Below, piece after piece: positions 1 to 6,688 of a stretch of 11,109 nt of DNA. Each line of letters opens with the position of its first letter. Positions within the stretch are counted from its first letter, which is position 1. A program made the position numbers and the translations under genes. A model generated the notes under the pieces. The model made no database searches, had not been told where the DNA came from, and worked only from the letters and a program-made list of their open reading frames with translations. The stretch comes from Solirubrobacterales bacterium (GTDB lineage Bacteria > Actinomycetota > Thermoleophilia > Solirubrobacterales > Solirubrobacteraceae), in the NCBI GenBank assembly GCA_015655225.1, contig JAATFK010000165.1:1-11109 (forward strand). Direction: 5' to 3'.

Positions 1-393
1 GAGCGCCGCGGCGACGCGCACGAACAGGTCGGCCTTCGCGGTCGCGTCGAGGTGGTGCACCGCCAGCGCCGAGACGACGAGGTCGAAGGGCCCGCTCGGC
101 AGCGGGTCCTCGAGCTTCGCCAGCGCGAACGTCGCCGCTCGCCCGGCGAGCGCCGCGCGCGCGGCTCCCAGCATCGCCTCGCTCGCGTCGATCCCGTGGA
201 GGCTCGCGTCCGGATGCGCGTCGAGCACGCGCCGCGCCGTCTCGCCGGTTCCGGTGCCGAGCTCCAGCACCGTGCGCACCGGCCTCTCACCCTGGGTCGC
301 GGCGAGCACCGCGTCCTGCAACGCGGCGTATCCCGGCAGGCCGTCCTGGATCTCGGCCGCGTACGTCTTCGGATCCCACTCGAACGGCGCCAT
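1..393 (-). CDS. Class I SAM-dependent methyltransferase, N-terminal part (cut by window edge)
   Basis: The reverse strand reads 131 residues from an ATG at 393 with no stop before base 1, so the C-terminus lies outside the window. The visible part has the class I Rossmann methyltransferase pattern: glycine-rich SAM-binding motif I LELGTGTGET at residues 43-52, an acidic residue at the end of strand 2 in GIDAS (Asp69), and a strand-4 segment DLVVSALAVHHL at 104-115. This resembles the UbiE/methyltransferase-25 group; the substrate (small molecule, lipid or protein) cannot be told. The gene lies downstream of the S53 protease on the same strand, but a 15-bp hairpin stands between them, so it is probably a separate unit. 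No well-placed Shine-Dalgarno is seen: an AGG sits only a few bases before the ATG, and an in-frame GTG directly precedes it. GATGAT at 400-405 could serve as a -10 box for a leaderless or very short leader transcript, which is a weak inference. Confidence 0.88.
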   Translation of the reverse strand, partial: MAPFEWDPKTYAAEIQDGLPGYAALQDAVLAATQGERPVRTVLELGTGTGETARRVLDAHPDASLHGIDASEAMLGAARAALAGRAATFALAKLEDPLPSGPFDLVVSALAVHHLDATAKADLFVRVAAAL

Positions 394-412
394 CACCTGA
401 TCATCGCAAGTC

Positions 413-445
413 GGCGTCCGCTCCGCGCGACGCGGAGCGGACGCC
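413..445 (-). terminator. 15-bp perfect GC hairpin after the protease gene
   Basis: Bases 413-427 and 431-445 are exact reverse complements (15 bp) around a 3-base CGA loop. The hairpin starts 12 bases past the protease stop codon on the minus strand and ends 19 bases before the methyltransferase start. There is no T-run after the stem, so it would be a GC-hairpin terminator of the kind proposed for actinobacteria, or an mRNA 3'-end stabiliser. It separates the two genes into different transcription units. Confidence 0.7.
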
Positions 446-457
446 CGACCCCCTGCC

Positions 458-3025
458 CTACGAGACCTTCGGCTTGAACGTGATCTTCGTCGTGTGACGC
501 TTGACGTCGGTCGCCTTCACGACGATCGCGAGCTTCTTCGTCTTGTGTCTCTTGATGCTCTTGGCCAGGCTCGACGTGACGCCGATCGCCGGCTTCGCGA
601 TCGTGAAGCGCGCCTGCGAGGCCCGCTTCGTCAGCGAGATCGTCAGCACGCCCTTCTTGAGCTTCAGCTTGTACTTCAGCTTCTTGCTCCCCGGGCCCTT
701 GATCGCGATCCCCTTCGACAGGTTCTTCGCCGACTTCGAGAACGCGACGCCCTTCGGCAGCGTGATCGCGAACGAGCTCAGCAGCGGCGCGTGCGCGCCG
801 GCGCTGATCGTGAAGGCGACCTTCGGCTTGCGCTTCGCGAAGCCGCTCAGCGTCGCCTTCGCGGCCTTCGGCTTGCCGATCACGACGGGCGGCGCGACGA
901 CCGACCAGGTGAACGCCGTGCTGCCGGCGTTCGTGAAGCGGTCCCCGGCGGCGACCGTGACGGTCGTGGCGCCGATCGTCGTCGGCGTCCCCGAGATCAC
1001 GCCCGTCGCCGGGTTGATCGCGAGCCCGGCCGGCAGACCCGCCGCGCTGTAGCTGAGCGGTGCCGCGCCGGAGTCGCTGCCGGCGATCTGCAGCGCGACC
1101 GGGTGTCCGACGATCGTCCCCTGCGCGCCCGGGTTGCCGACGCCGACGCTGTAGACCGGCGCCGCGGCGGAGCAGAGCGACGCCGCGAGCGTCTGGGCGA
1201 TCGGCGTGCCGAGCCCGGTCGTCATGTCGTAGTTGGGACCGACCGGGAACGCGCCGTTGTTGACGCCCAGCGTGTCGTTGTTGGGAACGAACCCCTGGCC
1301 CGGGTAGGCACCGGTGACGTCGTGGAAGTTGCTCAGGTAGCTGCTGCCCGCGATTGCATAGAGCGACGGGTTCGCGAACCCGATCGGGACGCCGCGGCAG
1401 GTCGGCGAGGAGTTCGCGACCGCGAACAGCGCCGCCCACAGCGGCGCCGCCGCGCTGGTCCCGCCGATCGTGACCCAGCCGCCGTTCTGGCCGCCGCCGT
1501 TGACGTAGACGACGTAGCCCGTCTGGGCGTCGGCGTCCGCTGCGACGTCCGGGACCTCGCGGCAGAACGAGGTCGAGCCGCACGGCGCCGCCGAGGAGCC
1601 GGAGTTGATCACGCCGAGCGTCGTCGGTGCGGTCGACTGGTAGGCCGGCATCGGCCACTGGGCCGAGACGCCGCCGCCGGAGCCGCCGCCGCCCTGCGCC
1701 TTCGGTCCCTCGTTCCAGACGTACTCGCTCGGCGGCGGGCCCGCCGGGTTCATCGTCGTCCCGCCGATGCCGGTCGCGAACGGCTGGCTGGCGGGGTTGA
1801 GGACGGACAGGGAGGTGTTGTTCGGGTCGACCTGCGAGCACTGCTCCGAGCCGGAGTCGCCGGAGGAGACGACGAACGTCTGGCCCTGTGCGGCGGCCTC
1901 CTGCAGGAGCGTGTTCTCAGCACCCATCACGGCGCCGCCGGTGAGCGCCTCGCACTCGCCCCACGAGCTGCTGATCACTCTCGCGCGGTTCTGCGTGACG
2001 ATCGCCGAGATGATGTCGACCGGCGAGTTCGCGGCGCCGGGGCCCTCGTAGACGAGGACGTTCGCTCTCGGCGCCATGCCGAGCACGACCTCGATGTCGA
2101 GCGCCGCCTCGCCGTCGTCGGAGGTGCCCGGCGTGTACGGGCCGGGGCCGCCGTCGACGTCGACGTTCGTAACCGACGCGCTCGTGCCGAAGCACGCCTG
2201 GAAGGTCGCGATGTCGGAGGGCTGGTACGGCTGCTGCTCGAAGACCGCGACGGTCTGCCCGGCGCCGAGGTCGCCCGCGAGGTAGAGCGGGGAGAACTGG
2301 TAGGCCGACGCGAGCCCGTCGACCGTGAAGTTGATGCCGTTGAGCGCCGCGGTCGCCTCGCCGCACGGCTGCGGGCCACCGGTCACGACCTGCGATCTGG
2401 CCGCCGTGCTCTGCGCCGCCGACGACGGCTTGGCGAGCGACTTGACCTGCTGCGGCTGGTCGAGCGCGAGGCTGTCGAGGCCGATCACGCCCTGCACGTA
2501 GGAGGCGACGGTCGACGGGACCGCCGGCGCCTCCTCGTTCGCGTAGGCGCTGCGCCCGGAGGTCGTCGTGACCTGCGCGAGCGAGGTCGAGAACGCCTTC
2601 TCGACCTGGCCCGCGGTGCCGGTGACCGGCAGCGTGAGGTTGTTCGCGGCGGGCGTCCCGACGTCGAGGCCCTGCGCGCGCAGGGCGCTCTGCACGGCCT
2701 GCACCTGCGTCGTCGTCGCGCCGAAGCGCTGCGCGAACTCGGGGACCGTCAGGTACTGGCGGAAGAGTGGCGAGGAGGGATCCGCGACGGCGGTCGCGAA
2801 GCTCTGGAGCGCGGCGGGGTCCTGCGGCTGGAGGGCGATCGTGAGGTTGAGCAGCTTCGTGCTCGGCAGCGCGTTGCCCACATGGAAGTTGCGCGGGACG
2901 ACCGGCGCGGAGCCGACGCGGACGCCGTGGGGGGATGCCGCGAGCGCGGACGGGGCGGTGATCGCCGCGCATCCGACGATCGCGGCCAGAGCGATGGAGG
3001 AGCTCCACCGGGGCCTGTGATTCAT
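458..3025 (-). CDS. Secreted S53 family (sedolisin/kumamolisin-like) protease with Ig-like and Lys-rich C-terminal modules
   Basis: An 855-residue exported serine-carboxyl peptidase. The start is the ATG at 3025 because GAGAGGG lies 5 bases upstream and a signal peptide follows at once; an ATG 19 codons further up (3082) would add a charged, non-signal extension. Layout: signal peptide 1-29/30 (ALA-A site); Pro-kumamolisin activation domain about 42-190; S53 catalytic domain about 222-620; an Ig-like (He_PIG type) domain about 622-711 with GLPAGLAINPATGVISGTP; then a lysine-rich beta module 716-855. All family catalytic residues are present: Glu306 and Asp310 in GEAALDIE, Asp390 in SSGDSG, Ser524 in GGTSAAAP. 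Asp569 (FHDVTG) and Asp600 (NYDMTTGLG) fit the calcium site. The family cleaves proteins at acid pH after self-removal of the prodomain. Eight cysteines in the exported part suggest disulfides. IVGC at 16-19 also resembles a lipobox, so lipoprotein anchoring is a less likely alternative. The gene is divergent from an AraC-type regulator that may control it. Confidence 0.95.
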   Translation of the reverse strand: MNHRPRWSSSIALAAIVGCAAITAPSALAASPHGVRVGSAPVVPRNFHVGNALPSTKLLNLTIALQPQDPAALQSFATAVADPSSPLFRQYLTVPEFAQRFGATTTQVQAVQSALRAQGLDVGTPAANNLTLPVTGTAGQVEKAFSTSLAQVTTTSGRSAYANEEAPAVPSTVASYVQGVIGLDSLALDQPQQVKSLAKPSSAAQSTAARSQVVTGGPQPCGEATAALNGINFTVDGLASAYQFSPLYLAGDLGAGQTVAVFEQQPYQPSDIATFQACFGTSASVTNVDVDGGPGPYTPGTSDDGEAALDIEVVLGMAPRANVLVYEGPGAANSPVDIISAIVTQNRARVISSSWGECEALTGGAVMGAENTLLQEAAAQGQTFVVSSGDSGSEQCSQVDPNNTSLSVLNPASQPFATGIGGTTMNPAGPPPSEYVWNEGPKAQGGGGSGGGVSAQWPMPAYQSTAPTTLGVINSGSSAAPCGSTSFCREVPDVAADADAQTGYVVYVNGGGQNGGWVTIGGTSAAAPLWAALFAVANSSPTCRGVPIGFANPSLYAIAGSSYLSNFHDVTGAYPGQGFVPNNDTLGVNNGAFPVGPNYDMTTGLGTPIAQTLAASLCSAAAPVYSVGVGNPGAQGTIVGHPVALQIAGSDSGAAPLSYSAAGLPAGLAINPATGVISGTPTTIGATTVTVAAGDRFTNAGSTAFTWSVVAPPVVIGKPKAAKATLSGFAKRKPKVAFTISAGAHAPLLSSFAITLPKGVAFSKSAKNLSKGIAIKGPGSKKLKYKLKLKKGVLTISLTKRASQARFTIAKPAIGVTSSLAKSIKRHKTKKLAIVVKATDVKRHTTKITFKPKVS

Positions 3026-3030
3026 TCGTT

Positions 3031-3037
3031 CCCTCTC
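3031..3037 (-). promoter_or_regulatory. Ribosome binding site of the S53 protease
   Basis: The minus strand reads GAGAGGG followed by five bases and the ATG at 3025. This placement selects that ATG over the one at 3082 and agrees with the signal peptide starting there. Confidence 0.75.
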
Positions 3038-3110
3038 AGTCTCATGACTGTGCGTCGGCGCTCTCGTCGTCCGGACTCGCACCCGCCGGTCCTCAGACCC
3101 CGGCGGCGCG

Positions 3111-3202
3111 GCGACGTTACTACGGGAAAGGGAGCTTTACCCGGACAGGAGCGCACAGTCACTAGGACGAGCGCGCACAGGCCCCGGTCACCGCGACGTT
3201 AC
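3111..3202. repeat. 10-bp direct repeat GCGACGTTAC, two copies 82 bp apart
   Basis: GCGACGTTAC occurs at 3111-3120 and again at 3193-3202, both inside the protease/AraC intergenic region. The second copy continues into an inverted repeat, GTTAC at 3198-3202 and GTAAC at 3209-3213 with six bases between. AraC-family regulators commonly bind paired direct or inverted half sites beside the promoters they control, so these are the best operator candidates for the neighbouring regulator. That binding is inference; the repeats themselves are exact. Confidence 0.5.
3123..3143. repeat. Inverted repeat in the protease upstream region
   Basis: CGGGAAAG at 3123-3130 pairs with CTTT (3135-3138) and CCCG (3140-3143), an 8-bp stem with a GGAG loop and one unpaired A at 3139. 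It sits just upstream (protease direction) of the candidate -10 of the protease. It could be a protein-binding site; if the protease transcript started further upstream it would be a leader hairpin. Confidence 0.4.
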
Positions 3203-3274
3203 CGCTCTGTAACCGCCCATCGTTATGGTCATCGCCTCGATGGCCGCACGTGACGGATCACGACTGCGAATCAA

Positions 3275-4243
3275 GTGACAAGTCAGCTGAAATGGAGCAC
3301 CGCGCCACTGCCCGAGCCGGAGCGGTTCGCGTTCTGGCAGGAGGCGGTCGGCGAGGCGTTCGTCTCGGTCTCCGTCGCGCGTCGTGACGAGCGCCCGTTC
3401 ATCGGCAGCGTCACCGCCGCCCGGGTCGACTCTCTCGCCGTCTCGCACATCGCCTCGCCGCCGCAGTCGGTCACCCGCTCGCGGCCGCAGATCCGCACCC
3501 GGGCGGGCGACAGCTTCTTCCTCAACCTGCCCCTGACGGATGGCGCCCTCGCGACGCAGGACGGCCGCACCGCGCACCTCGCGAGGGGCGACTTCGCGAT
3601 CGTCGACAGCACGCGGCCGTTCGAGCTGGACTTCGAGCGTGACTTCGAGCAGATCTCGCTGACGATCCCCCACGACCTGCTCGCGCCGCGCCTCGCCTCA
3701 CCGCTCCACGCGACCGCCGTGCGGGTGCGTGGCGACGTCGGCATCGGCGCGATCGCGAGCGCCGCGATCCGCGCGTTGCCGCAGGCGGCGGGCTCGCTCG
3801 ACCGCGCCGCCAGTCGCTCCCTCTCGGAGCACATCGCGGGGCTCGTCGCGCTCGCGCTCGGGCCGCTCCATCGCCCCGCCGCCGGCGCGACGTCCACCGG
3901 TCTCGCCTCGCCGAAGGCGCTCCTGCAGGCGGCACTCGACGAGGTCGAGCGCGAGCACGGCGACGTCGAGCTGTCGCCCGCGCGCGTCGCCGAGCGCGTC
4001 GGCATCTCGATCCGCTACCTGCACCAGCTGTTCTCCGAGCGCGGCCCGAGCTTCGGGCGCTGGCTGCTGCTGCGGCGCCTGGAGCACTGCCGCCACGAGC
4101 TGGCGGACCCCGCCTGCCCGCTCACGATCGGCGAGATCGCCTGGCAGCACGGCTTCCGCGACCCGTCCTACTTCGCGCGCGCGTTCAGAGCGCAGTACGG
4201 CGTCGCGCCGCGCCAGTTCCGCGGCGTCGGCATCGCCGCCTGA
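3275..4243 (+). CDS. AraC family transcriptional regulator
   Basis: A 322-residue DNA-binding regulator. The N-terminal half has the pattern of the AraC_binding_2 (cupin-like) sensor domain: FWQEAVGEAF near 20-29, FFLNLPLTDG at 81-90 and GDFAIVDSTRPFEL at 105-118. The C-terminal hundred residues form the double helix-turn-helix typical of AraC: helix pair one about 233-253 (LSPARVAERVGISIRYLHQLF) and pair two about 284-306, with the signature GEIAWQHGFRDPSYFARAFR-QYG-APRQFR. The start is the GTG at 3275: an in-frame stop lies at 3251-3253 and there is no other good start. No Shine-Dalgarno is visible ahead of it. The gene is divergent from the S53 protease, an arrangement common for a regulator and its target. 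The effector is unknown. It converges on the propeller gene, with a hairpin over its own stop codon. Confidence 0.92.
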   Translation: MTSQLKWSTAPLPEPERFAFWQEAVGEAFVSVSVARRDERPFIGSVTAARVDSLAVSHIASPPQSVTRSRPQIRTRAGDSFFLNLPLTDGALATQDGRTAHLARGDFAIVDSTRPFELDFERDFEQISLTIPHDLLAPRLASPLHATAVRVRGDVGIGAIASAAIRALPQAAGSLDRAASRSLSEHIAGLVALALGPLHRPAAGATSTGLASPKALLQAALDEVEREHGDVELSPARVAERVGISIRYLHQLFSERGPSFGRWLLLRRLEHCRHELADPACPLTIGEIAWQHGFRDPSYFARAFRAQYGVAPRQFRGVGIAA

Positions 4244-4256
4244 CGGCGACGCCGAC
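4226..4256. terminator. Bidirectional hairpin terminator between convergent genes
   Basis: Bases 4226-4238 and 4244-4256 form a 13-bp stem with a single A/C mismatch; the five-base loop CCTGA contains the stop codon of the AraC gene. It lies between two convergent genes whose stops are 25 bases apart, and being nearly symmetric it could end transcription in both directions. No T-tract follows on either strand. Confidence 0.65.
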
Positions 4257-4268
4257 CGCCCCGCCGCC

Positions 4269-5717
4269 TCACCGCTTCAGCGTCACCGTCTTGCGCGTCG
4301 TGCGCTGGCTTCTCCCGCTCGCCGTCGTGGTCGCCGCGAGCGTCAGCTTCAGCGTTCTCGCGCGCGCGAGCGCGCGCCGCGCCGTCGTGCCGAATCGGAG
4401 CGTCAGCGTCGCGCTGCCGGCGCGCTCGTAGCGCCGCTTCGCGCTCGCGAGCGTCGCGACCTTCGCCTTCTTCGCGACCGGGAAGCGCAGCTTCCGCGCG
4501 GTCGCGGCCGGGACCGTCGCCTGCAGCGACAGCGTCGCGGGGCCGGCGAGCTTCGCGGAGACGCGCAGCGCCCGATGGGAGCGCACCGCGCTCAGACGCT
4601 GCGCCGGGAGCGTCAGCTTCACGCTCGGCGCGGCCGGCTTGCGCTTCGCCGGCGGCGCCTTCTTTCCGGGCGTCGCCGGCGGGGGCGCCGCCCCCACGGC
4701 CGCCGGGAAGAGCGCGGAGGGCGTGGCGCGGCCGACGACGTTCGCGTTCGCGTCGACGAACCAGAGCGCGCCGTCGGAGCCGAACGCGATCGCGCTCGCC
4801 TGGTAGGCGCCGAGGCTCGCGTGCGTGATCGCGCCGGAGGGGTCGCGCCGGCCGATGCCGTTCTTCTCCGCCCACCAGAGCGCGCCGTCGGGGCCGAGCG
4901 TCAGGTGCTCGGGCAGGTAGTCGCCGCCGAGGTCGGTGCTCGCCGCCTGGCCGCCGGCGATCGTGCCGAGGATCCCGCCCGAGGGCGGGAGCGGGAAGTC
5001 GCCGCCGTAGTACTGCGTGTAGAACGGCGTGCCGTCGGGCGTGAACGCGATCGAGCGAACGTCGTCGGCGATCAGCGCGGGCGGCAGCGGGACGCTCACC
5101 TGGCTGCCGTCGGCGGTCACATGACGCAGCGCGGAGGCGCCGTCGGCGAACCAGGCGGAGCCGTCCGGGGCGGTCGCGATCGGCGCGCGGCCACCCGCCA
5201 GCTGGCCCGGCAGCTCGGTCGCGCTGCCGTCGGAGCGGACGATCCGGACGGAGTCGTCGTTCGCGCTCGCGGCCAGCGTCTCCCAGACGCCGCCGCCCGG
5301 GAACGGGCTGATGTGGCGGCCGTTGTCGATCTGGTCGAAGAACATCTGCTGGACGGTCCCGGCGGTCGTGATCCGGTCGACGGTCTCGTCCACGTCGTTG
5401 AGGAACCACAGCTGGCCGTCGCCGCCGCCCACGATGTCGGTCGGCCCGCTGTCGGAGATGTCCGCGTGCTTCGGCACCGGGAACTCGGTGATCTGGCCGG
5501 CCGGGGTGACGCGGCCGATGCGGTCGGTGTCCTCCTCGGTGAACCAGAGGTTGCCGTCGGGACCGGCGGTGATGTCGCTGAGCCCGGCGCCGGGCGAGGG
5601 GACCGGATAGGTGGCGATCGTGGTGGCGCCGGCGGTCGGTGCGACGGCGCAGGGGAAGATGGCCGCGACGGCGATCAGCGCCGCCCGCGACCGATGACGG
5701 AGAGCAGGCACGACCAC
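4269..5717 (-). CDS. Secreted Vgb-like seven-bladed beta-propeller protein with basic C-terminal module
   Basis: A 482-residue exported protein starting at GTG 5717; an in-frame GTG at 5711 would shorten it by two residues and neither has a clear Shine-Dalgarno. An in-frame stop eleven codons upstream limits the choice. Residues 1-31 form a signal peptide (RHRSR, hydrophobic AALIAVAAIF, likely cut after PTAGA). Residues 45-335 contain about seven repeats of the pattern [I/L]-x-x-G-x-DG-x-[L/A]-WF followed by R-I/V-x-x-x-G-x-I, near 48, 94, 135, 177, 220, 270 and 308, matching the virginiamycin B lyase (Vgb) propeller fold. The PHG histidine motifs expected of true streptogramin lyases are not seen, so antibiotic lyase activity is not supported. 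A proline/lysine linker (345-365) leads to a beta-rich module 366-482. From 351 to the end there are 33 Lys/Arg and one acidic residue. Function unknown; a surface binding or scaffold role is inference. Confidence 0.88.
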   Translation of the reverse strand: MVVPALRHRSRAALIAVAAIFPCAVAPTAGATTIATYPVPSPGAGLSDITAGPDGNLWFTEEDTDRIGRVTPAGQITEFPVPKHADISDSGPTDIVGGGDGQLWFLNDVDETVDRITTAGTVQQMFFDQIDNGRHISPFPGGGVWETLAASANDDSVRIVRSDGSATELPGQLAGGRAPIATAPDGSAWFADGASALRHVTADGSQVSVPLPPALIADDVRSIAFTPDGTPFYTQYYGGDFPLPPSGGILGTIAGGQAASTDLGGDYLPEHLTLGPDGALWWAEKNGIGRRDPSGAITHASLGAYQASAIAFGSDGALWFVDANANVVGRATPSALFPAAVGAAPPPATPGKKAPPAKRKPAAPSVKLTLPAQRLSAVRSHRALRVSAKLAGPATLSLQATVPAATARKLRFPVAKKAKVATLASAKRRYERAGSATLTLRFGTTARRALARARTLKLTLAATTTASGRSQRTTRKTVTLKR

Positions 5718-5755
5718 GATGATTGCCAGGGCGGCGCTCGCGAATCATCGCGGGC

Positions 5756-5792
5756 GCGCCAACGCGGCGCGGCGGCGCGGCCGCGTGGGCGC
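5756..5792 (-). terminator. Hairpin terminator after metF
   Basis: Bases 5756-5768 and 5780-5792 form a 13-bp GC stem with one A/G mismatch and an 11-base loop. On the minus strand it begins inside the metF stop codon (5794-5792) and ends before the propeller gene start at 5717. No T-run follows, as with the other two gene-end hairpins here. It suggests metF and the propeller gene, though on the same strand, are separate units. Confidence 0.62.
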
Positions 5793-6688
5793 TAGCGCGC
5801 GGGCGCGTCCCAGGGCCGCATCAGCCGCAGCGAGCTGAGGATCGCACGCGTCGCGGGTGAGCGGTTGAGCGTGATGAAGTGGATCCCGGGCGCGCCGCCG
5901 GCCAGCAGCTCGGCCGCCTGCAGGGTCGCGTAGGAGACGCCCAGCTCGGCGACCGCCTCGTCGTCGCCGCGCCGCGCCTCCAGCTCGCGCTCGAGCGCCG
6001 GCGGCAGCTCGGCGGCCGACAGCTCGGTCATCCGCTTGATCCCGTCGAGCGACAGGATCGGCATCAGCCCGGGGATGATCGGGACCTCGATCCCGATCGC
6101 GCGGGCTCGGTCCACGAAGTCGAAGTAGAAGCGATTGTCGAAGAACATCTGGGTGATCAGGAAGTCCGCGCCGGCGTCGACCTTCGCCTTCAGGTGGCGC
6201 AGGTCGTCCTCTGCCGAGGTGGCGTGGATGTGCGTCTCGGGGAACGCGGCGCCGCCGACCGAGAAGTCGTACTCGTCCCGCAGCAGGCGCACGAGCTCGT
6301 GGCTGTACTCGAGGCCGCCGTCGGTCTGCGTCCAGCGGGTCTCCCCCTGCGGCGGGTCGCCGCGCAGCGCGAGGACGTTCTCGATCCCCGCCTCGCGCAT
6401 CCCGTCGAGCGTCGTCCGCAGCTCGTCGACGGTCGCGTTCACGCAGGTCAGGTGCGCCATCGCCTCGAGCCCCAGCTCGCCCTTGATGCGGCGCACGACC
6501 TCGACCGTCTTCTCGCGCGTCGAGCCGCCCGCGCCGTAGGTGACGGAGACGAAGTCGGGCGCCAGCGGCTGCAGCTCGCGCAGCGCGCGCTCGAGGTTCT
6601 CCTCTCCGGCCGGCGACTTCGGCGGGAAGAACTCGAACGAGAAGAGCGGCTCGGTGGCGGTCTGGAAGGTCTCTGCGATGCGGGGCAT
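5792..6688 (-). CDS. metF: Methylenetetrahydrofolate reductase
   Basis: A 298-residue flavoprotein, the usual length for bacterial MetF. It reduces 5,10-methylene-THF to 5-methyl-THF, the methyl donor for methionine synthesis, in the cytoplasm. Family motifs in order: FSFEFFPPK at 16-24, with Glu19 as the counterpart of the catalytic Glu28 of E. coli; VSVTYGAGGSTR at 47-58; HLTCVN at 79-84; NVLALRGDPP at 104-113, with Asp111 matching the Asp120 that acts near FAD; ITQMFFD at 178-184, with Gln180 matching the folate-contacting Gln183; PIIPGLMPI at 203-211. The start is the ATG at 6688, which begins directly at the conserved N-terminus; the reading frame stays open far upstream but that stretch is antisense to the next gene. 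There is no Shine-Dalgarno, and a TACGCT -10-like box ends 6 bases before the ATG, suggesting a leaderless transcript. No other methionine gene is adjacent. Confidence 0.97.
   Translation of the reverse strand: MPRIAETFQTATEPLFSFEFFPPKSPAGEENLERALRELQPLAPDFVSVTYGAGGSTREKTVEVVRRIKGELGLEAMAHLTCVNATVDELRTTLDGMREAGIENVLALRGDPPQGETRWTQTDGGLEYSHELVRLLRDEYDFSVGGAAFPETHIHATSAEDDLRHLKAKVDAGADFLITQMFFDNRFYFDFVDRARAIGIEVPIIPGLMPILSLDGIKRMTELSAAELPPALERELEARRGDDEAVAELGVSYATLQAAELLAGGAPGIHFITLNRSPATRAILSSLRLMRPWDAPAR

Larger units (their letters stand above)
3026..3274. promoter_or_regulatory. Divergent control region between protease and AraC regulator
   Basis: These 249 bases hold no gene and must contain both 5' control regions. 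Toward the regulator, TATGGT at 3224-3229 fits the TAnnnT pattern of a -10 box, with TTACCG at 3199-3204 as a poor -35 at 19-bp spacing. Toward the protease, TAACGT (minus strand, 3114-3119) fits TAnnnT, with no good -35. The two candidate promoter elements each fall on one copy of the 10-bp direct repeat listed separately. Promoter assignments are inference from short matches. Confidence 0.45.

Noticed and set aside
494..3253. A 919-codon open frame on the plus strand opposite the S53 protease
   Set aside because: Its translation is Arg/Asp/Glu/Ala-rich with no domain-like pattern, as expected for the reverse frame of a GC-rich gene with G/C third positions. The opposite strand encodes a complete protease with all catalytic residues.
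4269..5717. Calling the propeller protein a streptogramin (virginiamycin B) lyase resistance gene
   Set aside because: The fold matches, but the histidine motifs of the lyase are not seen and the protein is exported with an added C-terminal module, so resistance is not supported.
4168..5748. A 526-codon minus-strand frame overlapping the propeller gene
   Set aside because: It is an Arg-rich shifted reading of the propeller gene with no recognisable motif; the 4269-5717 frame has the signal peptide and repeats.
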